A stretch of 64,000 nucleotides of DNA from an uncultured Bacteroidales bacterium (GTDB lineage Bacteria; Bacteroidota; Bacteroidia; Bacteroidales; UBA932), in the NCBI GenBank assembly GCA_900318015.1, contig ONJB01000015.1:33661-97660 (forward strand), read 5' to 3'. The notes beneath the pieces were generated by a model, which searched no databases, was not told the DNA's origin, and saw only the letters and a list, made by a program, of their open reading frames with translations. How positions within the stretch are numbered: position 1 is the first letter of the stretch; each line of letters opens with the position of its first letter. The position numbers were made by a program, and so were the translations under genes. Shown here piece after piece: positions 50,470-60,490 of this stretch.

Positions 50470-52197
50470 TTACACCGTCTTGGCACCGTAGACGCTTTGT
50501 GAGATGTTAATCAGGAAGTCACCCATCTTTTCGATGCAGTTCACCACATCCATGTAGAAGGACCCAGTCTCGTAGGGATAGGATGACTGCTCGATGTTAG
50601 TCAGGTGCTCGTTGCGCAGAGTATCCCGGTACTCATTGATGGCCGTTTCCGCTTCTTCAGCGTTCCGGATGTCCGTGATTTCGACCAGCGGGGTAGAGAG
50701 ATTGTGATCCATGGCGACATAGGCGTCGTCCAACAGGTCCAACAAGTGGTTCAACCGCTGGAGCATATGGTCCGTGAAGTGGCACTTGTGCTCCCAGACA
50801 CGCTGGAGGATCTTGCCGATGGTCTCACCGCTGTCGCCCAGGGACTCCATTTCGCCGATGACCCGGTAAAACTCCCGGATGCGCGCCAGGCCGCCGATAC
50901 TCATCTCGTTCTTGGAGACATCGCGGAGGTAAGTCGCGATTTCCCGTTCCACGTTGTCGGTAATCTCCTCGTAGTGGATGAGTTTCTTGTCCGCTTCCTC
51001 GAATTCGGCCTGCGTCCCGGCGTTGATGGCATTCCGGATATAGCCGAGGTCCCGCCGGCAGAGACGGCCGAATTCCACGACTTCCAACTTGGCGCTGTTC
51101 AGGGCCAGGTCGCCTGTCGCGATGTTGCCGATGCCGATGTATTTCAACCGATAGACTTCTTTCTCTTCGCCCTTGTTCGGAACCATCCAGGTCACCATCT
51201 TGACCAGCTGCGGGATGAACCAGACCAGGATGAGGGTCGTGATGACATTGAAGACCGTATGAAGGACCGCGACGCTGTAGGGCAGCGAGGCGACGAGGGA
51301 TTCCTGCGTGGCGGCGTCCGCACCGGCAAAATCGATCGACACCGGATTCGGGAAGCCCAATGCTTCCACCGTGATGCCCACCAGCTTGATGAACGGCTTG
51401 AAGAAGATCAGCGCCAGGATCACGCCGAACAGGTTGAACAGGAAGTGGGCCCGGGCGGTGCGCTTGGCGCTCTGGTTCGCCACTGCGGCGGCGATGTTGG
51501 AGGTCACGGTCGTGCCCAGGTTGCTGCCCAGGACCATGGCCGTTGCCATGGTGAAGGGAATATACCCCTGGGCGACCAGCACCATCGTGATGGCCGTGGC
51601 CGTAGCGGAACTCTGCAGCATGAGGGTAATGGCGGCGCCGGCCACCATGAATAGGAAGATGCTCCAGATCCCGTAGCCGGAGAGCGTGGAGAGAAAGGTG
51701 CGGACGCCTTCATTGTCCAGGAGCACCGTGGACGTTTCCTTCAACGTGGACAGGCCCAGGAACAGAAGCGCGAAACCCATCAGGAACTCCCCGAAATTCG
51801 CATATTTCTTGGCGCTCATCGCGATGAAGGCGAAGAACATCAGCGGCACGGCGATCGTGGCGATGCTCCAGCTGCCGCCACCGAAACTCAGGGCGAAGAT
51901 CCAAGCTGTCACGGTCGTGCCGATGTTGGCGCCCATGATCACGGCGATGGCGCTTCCCAGCGCCAGCAGGCCCGCATTGGCGAAACTCACGATCAGGAGG
52001 GTCGTCGCCGTCGAACTCTGCACCATGGCGGTGACCACGATGCCGGTCAGGATGCACTTGAAAGTGTTGGATGTCATCTTGGCCATGAAGACACGCAACC
52101 GGTTTCCGGCCATTTTCTGCAGACCGCCGCTCATCAGGGACATGCCATAGAGGAACATGGCCAGGGAGCCTAGGAGGGTCAGGATCTGTAACAACAT
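50470..52197 (-). CDS. Na/Pi cotransporter with C-terminal PhoU-like domain
   Basis: 575 residues. Two inverted Na_Pi_cotrans repeats carry the QSS motifs: MVQSSTATTLLIVSFAN and MLQSSATATAITMVLVAQG, with GANIGTTVTAW and GSNLGTTVTSN after them. From about residue 360 a helical PhoU-like domain follows (LRNEHLTNIEQSSYPY and EKMGDFLINISQSV near the end). Such NptA/YjbB-type proteins move phosphate, often outward, and the PhoU part may sense or regulate. It begins 33 bases after the phosphatase gene and is probably co-transcribed. Confidence 0.9.
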   Translation of the reverse strand: MLLQILTLLGSLAMFLYGMSLMSGGLQKMAGNRLRVFMAKMTSNTFKCILTGIVVTAMVQSSTATTLLIVSFANAGLLALGSAIAVIMGANIGTTVTAWIFALSFGGGSWSIATIAVPLMFFAFIAMSAKKYANFGEFLMGFALLFLGLSTLKETSTVLLDNEGVRTFLSTLSGYGIWSIFLFMVAGAAITLMLQSSATATAITMVLVAQGYIPFTMATAMVLGSNLGTTVTSNIAAAVANQSAKRTARAHFLFNLFGVILALIFFKPFIKLVGITVEALGFPNPVSIDFAGADAATQESLVASLPYSVAVLHTVFNVITTLILVWFIPQLVKMVTWMVPNKGEEKEVYRLKYIGIGNIATGDLALNSAKLEVVEFGRLCRRDLGYIRNAINAGTQAEFEEADKKLIHYEEITDNVEREIATYLRDVSKNEMSIGGLARIREFYRVIGEMESLGDSGETIGKILQRVWEHKCHFTDHMLQRLNHLLDLLDDAYVAMDHNLSTPLVEITDIRNAEEAETAINEYRDTLRNEHLTNIEQSSYPYETGSFYMDVVNCIEKMGDFLINISQSVYGAKTV

Positions 52198-52230
52198 CGG
52201 GATCAGGTTTGGTTTCAGTGGATGAATATC

Positions 52231-54174
52231 CTACTTTTTTCCGAGATATCGGATGGCAAGCATCGTCAGGTCGTCGCTCTGTTCCGCCGCGCCCACAAAG
52301 CCATGGACCGCGTCGTTCAGCGCATGGACCATCGTTTCCGGAGCGCCGGTTTTTTCTTTCCCGAGCACGTCCAGGATCCGCCGCTCACCGAACTGGTCGT
52401 GGTTCGTGTCTTCCGCCTCCGTCAGGCCGTCCGTATAGAGCAGGATCGTCTTGCCCGGCGTAAGGGTCAGCTGCTGTCCCTTGTATTTCCAGGCGGTTTC
52501 CACCCCGACCGGAAGGTTGGACTCCACTTTCAGGAATCCGGGCTCTTTCCCGGTCAGGACCGGCGCGTTGTGACCGGCATTGCAATAGGACAGGACGCCC
52601 GTTTCCAGGTCCAGGATGCCGACGAAGAGCGTCGCGAACATCATGGTCTCGTTGCGGTCCTTCGAGGAAGCGTTGATGGCCGAGACGATCTTTTCGGGCT
52701 TGTCCTCCGTCGAGGACAGGGACCGGAACTGGGTGCTGATGATGGACATGACCAGGGCAGAGGGAACGCCTTTCCCGGAAACGTCGCCGATGCAGAAATA
52801 CAGCCGGCCGTCGCGCACGAGAAAATCATACAAATCGCCGCCCACGGCCTTGGCCGGGGTCAGGCACGCATAGATTTCGAGGTCGTCGCGTTGGGGGGAG
52901 AGCGTGAAATCCGTGGGCAGCATGGACATCTGGATCTCGCGGGCGATGGACAGTTCGCTTTCCATCGACGCTTTCTGGGCCGTGGTGGCCGTCAGTTCCC
53001 GGACATAATCCGCCAGGGAAGTCTGCATGTCGGCAAAGGAATCGCGCAGCATGCCGATTTCATCCTGGTGACGGATTTCGGGAAGCGGCGTGTTGAAATC
53101 GCCCTTCGCCACCTCCTTCGCCGACCGGGCGAGGTACTGGAGGGGCTGGACCGTCCTCCGGATCATGAGCCGGCTGGCCAGGGCGATCAGCAGCATCCCG
53201 AGCAGCATCATCCCGAGGATGAAGAGCCCCTGCTGGAGGCCCGGACTGAGCACGGCGGATAGGGGGACGACGATTCCCACGGACCATCCCGTCTTGTCGA
53301 TGGGCGCATAATACACGTAGGAAGGAATACCGTCGATGACCGTTTTCTCCCGCCCTTTCCCGCCGGCCAGCATCGCATGGCCGATATGGACATAGCTGGT
53401 ATCTCGCGGGGCTGCCTGACCATTGACGTCGAAATAACTCTTCTCGAGCATGCGGTCGGCGTCGGGATGGGCCATGAAATCTCCTTCCTGATCCAGCAGG
53501 AAGGAATAGGGCTGGTGTTCCGCATCGTCCGGGATCCGGTCCCGCTCATGGACAATCCGGTCGATTTCCCGCATCTGCCCGGCCAGCCAGCCCGGCGAGG
53601 CCTCGACGCGGAGCACGGCGACGATGCGTCCCTCCGGGTCATGGACGGGAAGGGAATACGAGCAGAGCATCACTTTGGCTCCGTCCCTGTCCAGATGGGG
53701 ATCGAGCCAGACGTCGGTCCCTGTCGTGAGGGTCAAGTTGAAGAGAGGGGAGTCGTGATAGTTCTGCTCCGGGACACTGAGCTGGCGGCGTACCATGTTT
53801 CCGTCTTCCCTGCGGCTGACCGAGGGCTCGAACCAATGGCCTTCTTTCGGGAAATAATCGGCGACAAAGGCGACGGCGCAGCCCCTGAGGTGGGCATTCA
53901 GCCCCAATTCCCGTTCCAGGGAGGCATAGACGGCATCCGGACTGGAGAGATCCCGCTCCACGCCTTCCCGGACGTTGACGGCCGACACTTCGACCGATCG
54001 CAGGATTCCCTGGACCTTCTCATTGGTCAAATCCAGGACGTCCGCGTAATGGGCGTCGGACAGCCCGGTCATCCCCGACTCGGTCTTGAGGAAGACGACG
54101 GCGGCCACGGCCGACATCATCAGGATCCACAGCAGGAGAATCCGTCGCGTCAGCCGGTCGGCGAAGGAGTGCAT
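52231..54174 (-). CDS. Membrane sensor PP2C/SpoIIE phosphatase (RsbU-type) with Cache-like and HAMP domains
   Basis: 647 residues. Transmembrane helices at about 11-29 and 315-337 enclose a Cache-like extracytoplasmic sensor (DPEGRIVAVLRVEASP; FLLDQEGDFMAHP). A HAMP linker (about 338-390) and a short coiled coil (SELSIAREIQMSMLP) lead to the SpoIIE/PP2C domain (about 430-647) with metal-binding aspartates in KAVGGDLYDF, IGDVSGKGVPSALVMS and EQSDDLTMLAIRY. Such proteins dephosphorylate anti-sigma antagonists in partner-switching. No STAS or RsbW-like gene is near. The ATG at 54174 begins MHSFADRLTRRILLLW. Confidence 0.9.
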   Translation of the reverse strand: MHSFADRLTRRILLLWILMMSAVAAVVFLKTESGMTGLSDAHYADVLDLTNEKVQGILRSVEVSAVNVREGVERDLSSPDAVYASLERELGLNAHLRGCAVAFVADYFPKEGHWFEPSVSRREDGNMVRRQLSVPEQNYHDSPLFNLTLTTGTDVWLDPHLDRDGAKVMLCSYSLPVHDPEGRIVAVLRVEASPGWLAGQMREIDRIVHERDRIPDDAEHQPYSFLLDQEGDFMAHPDADRMLEKSYFDVNGQAAPRDTSYVHIGHAMLAGGKGREKTVIDGIPSYVYYAPIDKTGWSVGIVVPLSAVLSPGLQQGLFILGMMLLGMLLIALASRLMIRRTVQPLQYLARSAKEVAKGDFNTPLPEIRHQDEIGMLRDSFADMQTSLADYVRELTATTAQKASMESELSIAREIQMSMLPTDFTLSPQRDDLEIYACLTPAKAVGGDLYDFLVRDGRLYFCIGDVSGKGVPSALVMSIISTQFRSLSSTEDKPEKIVSAINASSKDRNETMMFATLFVGILDLETGVLSYCNAGHNAPVLTGKEPGFLKVESNLPVGVETAWKYKGQQLTLTPGKTILLYTDGLTEAEDTNHDQFGERRILDVLGKEKTGAPETMVHALNDAVHGFVGAAEQSDDLTMLAIRYLGKK

Positions 54175-54200
54175 GGGTTTTTTCACGCCTCCCGGTGCGA

Positions 54201-54791
54201 TTATTCCGTGAACTTCTTCCCGGAGCCCCAGGCCTGGCCGACGACCTCGCCGAGGGCCCGGTAGGTCAGGGCCGCCGCATCGAAGACGATGGGCTGGAGC
54301 TTGCCCAGGTCGACCTTGCCCTCCGTGAGGATGCACGGGTCGGCGCTCATGTTCACCACCTCACCGACGAGGATGCCGTCCTTCCAGCTGACGACCTTGC
54401 ACTCCAGGGTCAGGGGATACTGGTCGATGATGGGCGCATCCACATTCGGGCTGGGGGAGACCGTGAATCCGACCTTGGCCACCTTGTCAGGAACCTTGGC
54501 GCCGCTGGCGATGCCCAGGTAGTCGGACTCCGCGACGGTTCGGACATCGGCAAAACTGACCGTGAAAGCGCCCGTAAGCTCGATATTCTCGGTGGTCTTG
54601 TGCTTGGACATGCTGACGACGATCTGGTTGTGATCGTACTGGCCCGCCCAGGCGGCCATCATCACGTCGGGGGTATGGTCCTTGTCCCAGGTGGCAATCA
54701 TCACGCAGGGCTGGGGCGTGGTCATCAGGGCATGCGCCGGGCCGAAATTCTGGCGGCCGGCGACTTCGTTGAAACTTTTGTTGGTATCCAT
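54201..54791 (-). CDS. Flavin reductase family protein (FMN-binding split barrel)
   Basis: 196 residues. TTPQPCVMIATWDKDHTPDVMM and VSMSKHKTTENIELTGAFTVSF are the FMN-binding strands of the flavin reductase-like family, and QYPLTLECKVVSWKDGILVGEV the later strand pair. Members reduce flavin with NAD(P)H or act as flavoproteins in redox reactions of unknown substrate. It lies 26 bases before the SpoIIE gene on the same strand and may head that transcript. Confidence 0.85.
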   Translation of the reverse strand: MDTNKSFNEVAGRQNFGPAHALMTTPQPCVMIATWDKDHTPDVMMAAWAGQYDHNQIVVSMSKHKTTENIELTGAFTVSFADVRTVAESDYLGIASGAKVPDKVAKVGFTVSPSPNVDAPIIDQYPLTLECKVVSWKDGILVGEVVNMSADPCILTEGKVDLGKLQPIVFDAAALTYRALGEVVGQAWGSGKKFTE

Positions 54792-54834
54792 CGGTTACTT
54801 GCTATTTATGCGAATGTAAAGATAATGAAAATAA

Positions 54835-56076
<1,242 letters not shown>

Positions 56077-56079
56077 CGC

Positions 56080-56843
56080 CTACCCCAATACGACATCGAG
56101 CACCATCATCAGGATGAAGCCGAGGGCGAATCCGATCGTGCCATATTCGAGTGCTCGCCCTGGGAATATTCCGGGACGAGCTCTTCGACTACGACATAGA
56201 GCATGGCACCGGCCGCAAAAGCCAGCATGTAGGGCATGATGCCCAGGATGGAGGTCGCCAGGAACAGGACCAATGCGCCGCCGACGGGTTCGACAATGCC
56301 GCTCAGCGCACCGATTCCGAACGATCTCCAGCGGGAGTTGCCCTCCGCCCGGAGCGGCATCGAAATGATGGCTCCTTCCGGTACGTTCTGGATGGCGATT
56401 CCCAGCGACAGGGCCAGGGCGCCGGCCATGTTGAAATCGGCCGTCAGGGCGCCTGCGATGGCGACGCCGACGGCCATTCCCTCCGGGAAGTTATGGATGG
56501 TGACCGCCAAAGCCAGCTTCGTGGTGCGCGAAAGGCGGCTTTCTGGGCCTTCCGGACCGCCGACCGGGTGGATGTGCGGGGTGATGTAGTCGATCAGCAG
56601 CAGGAAGGCGAAACCGGCCAGCAGGCCGACGGCGGGCGGGATGACGGCCGCGGCACCGCTGCCCATTTCGATGGACGGGATGATAAGGGACCATACGGAT
56701 GCCGCCACCATCACGCCGGAGGCGAATCCCAGCAGGACTTTCTGCAGCAGGGGAGGCATCTCCCTTTTCATGAAAAACACGAAGGCCGATCCCAGGGCTG
56801 TCCCCAGGAAAGGTATCAATAATGCGATCAGGACCGGACTCAT
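56080..56843 (-). pseudogene. ZIP family metal transporter with one-base frameshift before the last helix
   Basis: A ZIP (zinc/iron permease) protein from MSPVLIALLIPFLGTALGSA onward, with the metal-binding helix motifs LAVTIHNFPEGMAVG and IAIQNVPEGAIISMPL and a His-rich loop (YITPHIHPVGG). The frame ends early with NMARSDSPSASS after GEHS. Deleting one base near 56142-56144 explains this: restoring it gives a last helix GTIGFALGFILMMVLDVVLG and a stop at 56080, four bases from the esterase stop. Without the repair the final transmembrane helix is lost. A sequencing or assembly error is as likely as a true mutation. The ATG is 23 bases after a TAACTTTG box. Confidence 0.82.
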
Positions 56844-56866
56844 GGCAGGACGGTAGTTTGTCGCTG

Positions 56867-56905
56867 CAAAGTTAGGGATTATCCGGTTGCCGGACAATCC
56901 CTAAC
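56867..56905. repeat. Near-perfect inverted repeat over the ZIP promoter and cysE 3' end
   Basis: GTTAGGGATT (56871-56880) and AATCCCTAAC (56896-56905) are exact inverses, separated by TCCGG/CCGGA, with one A-C mismatch, loop TTG. The left arm overlaps the ZIP -7 box (TAACTTTG on the minus strand, 56867-56874), and the right arm lies just past the cysE stop. No U-run follows, so it may be an operator for a metal regulator or an end-of-transcript hairpin. Confidence 0.5.
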
Positions 56906-56915
56906 TGTTGGTATG

Positions 56916-57650
56916 TCAGATCCCGGCGCCGTCCAGGAACTCTTCGTGGGTCCTGCCCTGGAGAATCCTGGAATAGGGAGGAACGCTGTGGGTGAGCCAT
57001 ACGTTGCCTCCGATGACGGAACCTTCCCCGATCGTAATCCTTCCCAGCAAGGATGCGTTGCTGTAGACCGTGACGTTGTCCTCGATGACCGGATGACGCG
57101 GCACGTTCCTTGGCCTTCCCGACTCGTCGTACTTGAAGTTCTTCGCGCCGACAGTGACGCCTTGATAAAGGGTCACATGGTTCCCGATGACGGCAGTTTG
57201 GCCGACGACGACGCCGGTACCGTGGTCGATCGCGAAATGATGCCCGATCCGGGCCTGGGGATGGATGTCAATCCCCGTGGCAGAATGGGCATATTCCGTA
57301 AGCATCCGAGGAATAACCCCGACGCCGAGGCCGTCCAGTTCATGGGCGACCCGGTAATGGACCATAGCGGTGACGGCGGGGTAGCAGTAGACAATCTCCT
57401 GGGTATCGCTGGCGGCCGGATCGTTTCCGCCGATCGCTTCGACATCCTGGGCGAGAAGCTCCGCCAGGAAAGGGATCCTTTCCTGGAAGAGGGACGCTTT
57501 TTCCGGTCCGCATAGATTGGATAAAGCTTGCACTGCTTCGTCTACCGAACGCTCGTACGGGTTCGGGCTGTACTCCGGGAAGAAGGCGTCGAACAGGGAC
57601 TCCATCATCGCCCGGAGGGTGATCCGCATGGTTTTGACCGGAATATCCAT
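56916..57650 (-). CDS. cysE: Serine O-acetyltransferase
   Basis: 244 residues. An N-terminal helical region is followed by a left-handed beta-helix of hexapeptide repeats: TGIDIHPQARIGHHFAIDHGTGVVVGQT contains the catalytic His/Asp pair in two segments, then VTLYQGVTVGAKNFK and IGEGSVIGGNVWLTHSVPP. It acetylates serine to O-acetylserine for cysteine synthesis. The C terminus ends soon after the hexapeptide region. It follows cysK by six bases and shares its attenuated transcript, so serine activation and sulfide addition are regulated together. Confidence 0.92.
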   Translation of the reverse strand: MDIPVKTMRITLRAMMESLFDAFFPEYSPNPYERSVDEAVQALSNLCGPEKASLFQERIPFLAELLAQDVEAIGGNDPAASDTQEIVYCYPAVTAMVHYRVAHELDGLGVGVIPRMLTEYAHSATGIDIHPQARIGHHFAIDHGTGVVVGQTAVIGNHVTLYQGVTVGAKNFKYDESGRPRNVPRHPVIEDNVTVYSNASLLGRITIGEGSVIGGNVWLTHSVPPYSRILQGRTHEEFLDGAGI

Positions 57651-57656
57651 CGCTGA

Positions 57657-58577
57657 TCAGTTTCGGTAGAACAGGCCGGTGGACAGGTATCTTTCTCCCG
57701 TATCCGGAAGAAGTGCCACGATCATCTTTCCGGCGAAGCGTTCCTCACGGGCGAGAGAGAGGGCGGCAAAGAAGGAGGCTCCGGATGATATGCCCACAAG
57801 CAGCCCTTCCTTCGCAGCAAGCAGCCGGGATGAAGCGGCGGCATCCTCGTCCGAGACAGGAATCACTTGGTCGATGACGGTGGCATCATACGTCGCCGGC
57901 ACGAATCCCGCTCCGATTCCCTGGATCTTGTGGCTTCCGCTTCTTCCTTGCGTTAGGACAGGACTCCCGGAAGGTTCCACGGCTACGACCTGCAAGGAGG
58001 GTTTATGCCTTTTCAGGGCCCTTCCGGTGCCGCTGACCGTTCCGCCGGTCCCGACACCGCCGACAAACACGTCGACCGCTCCATCGGTATCCCGCCAGAT
58101 TTCCTCGGCGGTCGTCCGCTCGTGGGCGAGGGGATTGGAGGGATTGACAAACTGACCGAGAATGACGGAGCCGGGGATGGACTCCTTCAGTTCCTGGGCC
58201 TTGGCGATTGCACCCTTCATTCCCTGGGAGGCGGGGGTGAGCTCCAGCCTGGCACCTAACGCGGCCAGCAGGTTCCTTCTTTCGAGGCTCATCGACTCAG
58301 GCATCGTGAGGATTACCTTGTATCCTTTCGACGTCCCGACCCAGGCGAGGCCGACGCCGGTATTTCCGCTGGTGGGCTCGATGATGGTGGCGCCGGACTG
58401 GAGGAGACCGTCCTTCTCGGCGTCCCGGATCATTTGGAGAGCAATCCGGTCTTTGACCGAGCCGCCGGGGTTGAAGGCTTCGATTTTCAGGATGAGGCGG
58501 GCTTTCTGCCCTTCGAATCCGCTGACCTCCAGGAGGGGCGTGTTCCCGATGAGGTCCGTGAGTGATTTGTAGATCAT
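57657..58577 (-). CDS. cysK: Cysteine synthase (O-acetylserine sulfhydrylase)
   Basis: 306 residues, fold type II PLP enzyme. NPGGSVKDRIAL holds the PLP lysine, EPTSGNTGVGLAWV binds the substrate carboxylate, VGGVGTGGTVSGTGRAL the phosphate, and GISSGASFFAAL the C-terminal serine loop. It makes cysteine from O-acetylserine and sulfide. It is the first structural gene after a leader with a Cys-rich peptide and an intrinsic terminator, and leads into cysE. Confidence 0.95.
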   Translation of the reverse strand: MIYKSLTDLIGNTPLLEVSGFEGQKARLILKIEAFNPGGSVKDRIALQMIRDAEKDGLLQSGATIIEPTSGNTGVGLAWVGTSKGYKVILTMPESMSLERRNLLAALGARLELTPASQGMKGAIAKAQELKESIPGSVILGQFVNPSNPLAHERTTAEEIWRDTDGAVDVFVGGVGTGGTVSGTGRALKRHKPSLQVVAVEPSGSPVLTQGRSGSHKIQGIGAGFVPATYDATVIDQVIPVSDEDAAASSRLLAAKEGLLVGISSGASFFAALSLAREERFAGKMIVALLPDTGERYLSTGLFYRN

Positions 58578-58621
58578 GGTTTGTTCGTTTTATATAAGTG
58601 AATAATGTGCTTTGATGGCAT

Positions 58622-58657
58622 AAAAAAGAATGCACCGTCCTCTCCAGGATGATGCAT
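58622..58657 (-). terminator. Attenuator terminator in the cysK leader (segments 3:4)
   Basis: Minus strand: ATGCATCATCC pairs with GGACGGTGCAT (one mismatch, one G-U) around a six-base loop, followed by UC and six U. It lies 44 bases before the cysK ATG, within the leader. Confidence 0.85.
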
Positions 58658-58732
58658 CTATACGCTTTCCCGCGCGGGGAATCTGTCAGGATATACCTGT
58701 CAACAACGCGTGCACCATCCTTCCGGGGTGGT
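58647..58732 (-). promoter_or_regulatory. Alternative RNA pairings of the cysK attenuator (segments 1, 2, 3)
   Basis: Read on the minus strand, segment 1 (58724-58732 and a few bases above) pairs with segment 2 GGATGGTGC (58712-58720). Segment 2 can instead pair over nine positions (one G-U) with segment 3 GCATCATCC (58647-58655), which would otherwise form the terminator with segment 4. Segments 2 and 4 differ by one base. A ribosome held at the three Cys codons would mask segment 1 and free segment 2 for the antiterminator. Confidence 0.7.
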
Positions 58733-58747
58733 ACAACAACAGGTCAT
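58700..58747 (-). CDS. Cysteine-rich leader peptide of cysK-cysE
   Basis: A 15-codon frame reading MTCCCTTPEGWCTRC then UGA, with five cysteines, three of them consecutive at codons 3-5. It starts about 30 bases into the transcript predicted from the promoter upstream and ends 42 bases before the terminator. Cys codons are normally rare, so five of fifteen directly upstream of a cysteine synthase gene is unlikely to be chance. It has no obvious Shine-Dalgarno sequence, as usual for Bacteroidetes. Confidence 0.75.
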   Translation of the reverse strand: MTCCCTTPEGWCTRC

Positions 58748-58783
58748 ATGCAGATTCTGACGCACAGGTACAGATGTCTCTGG

Positions 58784-58816
58784 CAAATTTAATTAAAAAT
58801 TTTTTAAAATCGCAAA
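58784..58816 (-). promoter_or_regulatory. Promoter of the cysK-cysE operon
   Basis: Minus strand: TTTG (58813-58816), 21-base spacer and TAAATTTG (58784-58791), a full consensus. It predicts a leader of about 200 bases before cysK. Confidence 0.75.
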
Positions 58817-58885
58817 TATCTTGAAACGAAAAGGAAACTCGGTCGTTCTCCCCGAGGGAATGAGGTAATAATCAATTATTTTTCT

Positions 58886-58893
58886 TACATTTG
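58886..58893 (+). promoter_or_regulatory. -7 box for the sodium:solute symporter
   Basis: TACATTTG ends four bases before the symporter ATG, so the message would be essentially leaderless. Confidence 0.5.
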
Positions 58894-58897
58894 AGGC

Positions 58898-60490
58898 ATG
58901 TTAGTCAAGTGTATCCTTCTCATCCTGTTCTTTGCCGTGATGATCGGGGGCGGCATCTATTGCCGGCGGACCGCATCTGATGTTCAGGGTTTCGTCCTGG
59001 GAGGCCGCAATGTCGGCTCCTGGCTTACGGCATTCGCATTCGGTACGTCCTACTTCTCGGCGGTCATCTTCGTCGGCTACGCCGGTCAGTTCGGCTGGAA
59101 ATACGGTCTGGCCGCCACCTGGATCGGCCTGGGCAACGCCCTCATCGGCTCGCTCCTGGCCTGGCGGATCCTGGGTCGCCGCACGCGCCTGATGACGCAG
59201 CATCTGCAGAGCGCCACGATGCCCGATTTCTTCGGGAAGCGTTTCTTCAGCACCCCGCTCAAGGTCGCCGCGTCCGTCATCGTGTTCATTTTCCTGATTC
59301 CTTATACTGCGTCGCTCTATAACGGCCTCTCACGACTTTTCAGCATGGCTTTCCATGTGGATTACGTCTGGTGCGTGGTAGGCATGGCCGTCCTCACCGG
59401 CATCTACGTGGTGGTCGGCGGTTACATGGCGACAGCCGTGAACGATTTCATCCAGGGATTGATCATGCTGGTGGGCATCTGCGCCGTCATCGCGTCCGTG
59501 CTCAACGGAAATGGCGGCTTCACCGCGGCTGTGGAGAGTCTGTCGCAGATTCCGTCCGAGTCGGCGCCCGCGCTGAACGGCGCTTTTGTCTCTTTCCTGG
59601 GGCCGCAGCCCATCTACCTGCTGGGTGTGGTGATGTTGACCTCCCTGGGTACCTGGGGACTGCCGCAGATGGTGGGCAAGTTCTACGCGATCCGCAACGA
59701 GGCGGCCATCCGCAAGGGTACGTTCATCTCCACCTTCTTCGCCATCATCGTGGCGGGCGGATGCTATTTCCTGGGCGGTTTCGGCCGGCTGTACGGCCAG
59801 TCCATCGAGTACACCGCAGCCGGTACGCCGGTTTACGACAGCATCGTCCCGTCCATGCTCGCCACCCTGCCGGACCTGATGATCGGCGTCGTGATCATCC
59901 TGGTCCTCTCCGCGTCTATGTCGACCTTGTCCTCGCTGGTGCTCACCTCCGGATCCACGCTGACGCTGGACATCATTGACCCCGCCATGGCCAAAGCACG
60001 TCAGGGCAAGCATATGACGGACCGCACCCAGCTGCTCAGCATCCGGTTGCTCGTGCTGTTCTTCATCATCGTCTCTTCCGTGATCGCCATCGTCCAGGCC
60101 AAGAGCTCCGTGACCTTCATCGCGCAGCTCATGGGCATTTCCTGGGGCGCGCTGGCCGGCGCTTTCCTGGCCCCGTTCCTGTACGGCCTCTACTGGAAGC
60201 GCACGACTTCCGCCTCGGTCTGGGCCTCCTTCATCGTGGGCGTGGGGGTGATGTGCGGCTGCATGTACTGCACCTTCACGGGCAAGACTTTCATCAGCCC
60301 GTACTTCACTTCACCGATCAATGCCGGTATGCTGGCGATGCTGCTGGGCCTGGTGGTCGTGCCCGTGGTAAGCCTCTGCACCAAGCAAAGCCGGAAAGCG
60401 GAGGTCGACGAGATGTTCAGCTGCTACAGCAGCACGGTGAAGGTCCGCGCCACGGACGCCCTGTCCGAGGAAACGGAACAGCAGGACTAG
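58898..60490 (+). CDS. Sodium:solute symporter family protein
   Basis: 530 residues with about 13 membrane segments of the SSS (LeuT-fold) family. AFAFGTSYFSAVIFVGYAG in helix 1 and LSASMSTLSSLVLTSGSTLT in helix 8 hold the Na+-site serines and threonines; VVGGYMATAVNDFIQGLIM is the conserved helix 5-6 signature. The solute (amino acid, sugar, vitamin or sialic acid) cannot be told. It overlaps the convergent DUF2490 gene by four bases. Confidence 0.9.
   Translation: MLVKCILLILFFAVMIGGGIYCRRTASDVQGFVLGGRNVGSWLTAFAFGTSYFSAVIFVGYAGQFGWKYGLAATWIGLGNALIGSLLAWRILGRRTRLMTQHLQSATMPDFFGKRFFSTPLKVAASVIVFIFLIPYTASLYNGLSRLFSMAFHVDYVWCVVGMAVLTGIYVVVGGYMATAVNDFIQGLIMLVGICAVIASVLNGNGGFTAAVESLSQIPSESAPALNGAFVSFLGPQPIYLLGVVMLTSLGTWGLPQMVGKFYAIRNEAAIRKGTFISTFFAIIVAGGCYFLGGFGRLYGQSIEYTAAGTPVYDSIVPSMLATLPDLMIGVVIILVLSASMSTLSSLVLTSGSTLTLDIIDPAMAKARQGKHMTDRTQLLSIRLLVLFFIIVSSVIAIVQAKSSVTFIAQLMGISWGALAGAFLAPFLYGLYWKRTTSASVWASFIVGVGVMCGCMYCTFTGKTFISPYFTSPINAGMLAMLLGLVVVPVVSLCTKQSRKAEVDEMFSCYSSTVKVRATDALSEETEQQD

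Noticed and set aside
58700-58732. Resemblance of AGGATGGTGCACGCG in the cysK leader to a T-box motif
   Set aside because: The T-box core AGGGTGGNACCGCG matches only partly, there is no recognisable Stem I with a specifier loop, and the stretch is explained better as Gly-Trp-Cys codons and segment 2 of an attenuator.
58578-58790. SAM or cysteine-related riboswitch before cysK
   Set aside because: I could not find the conserved core of a SAM riboswitch; the leader frame and alternative hairpins account for the conserved-looking parts.
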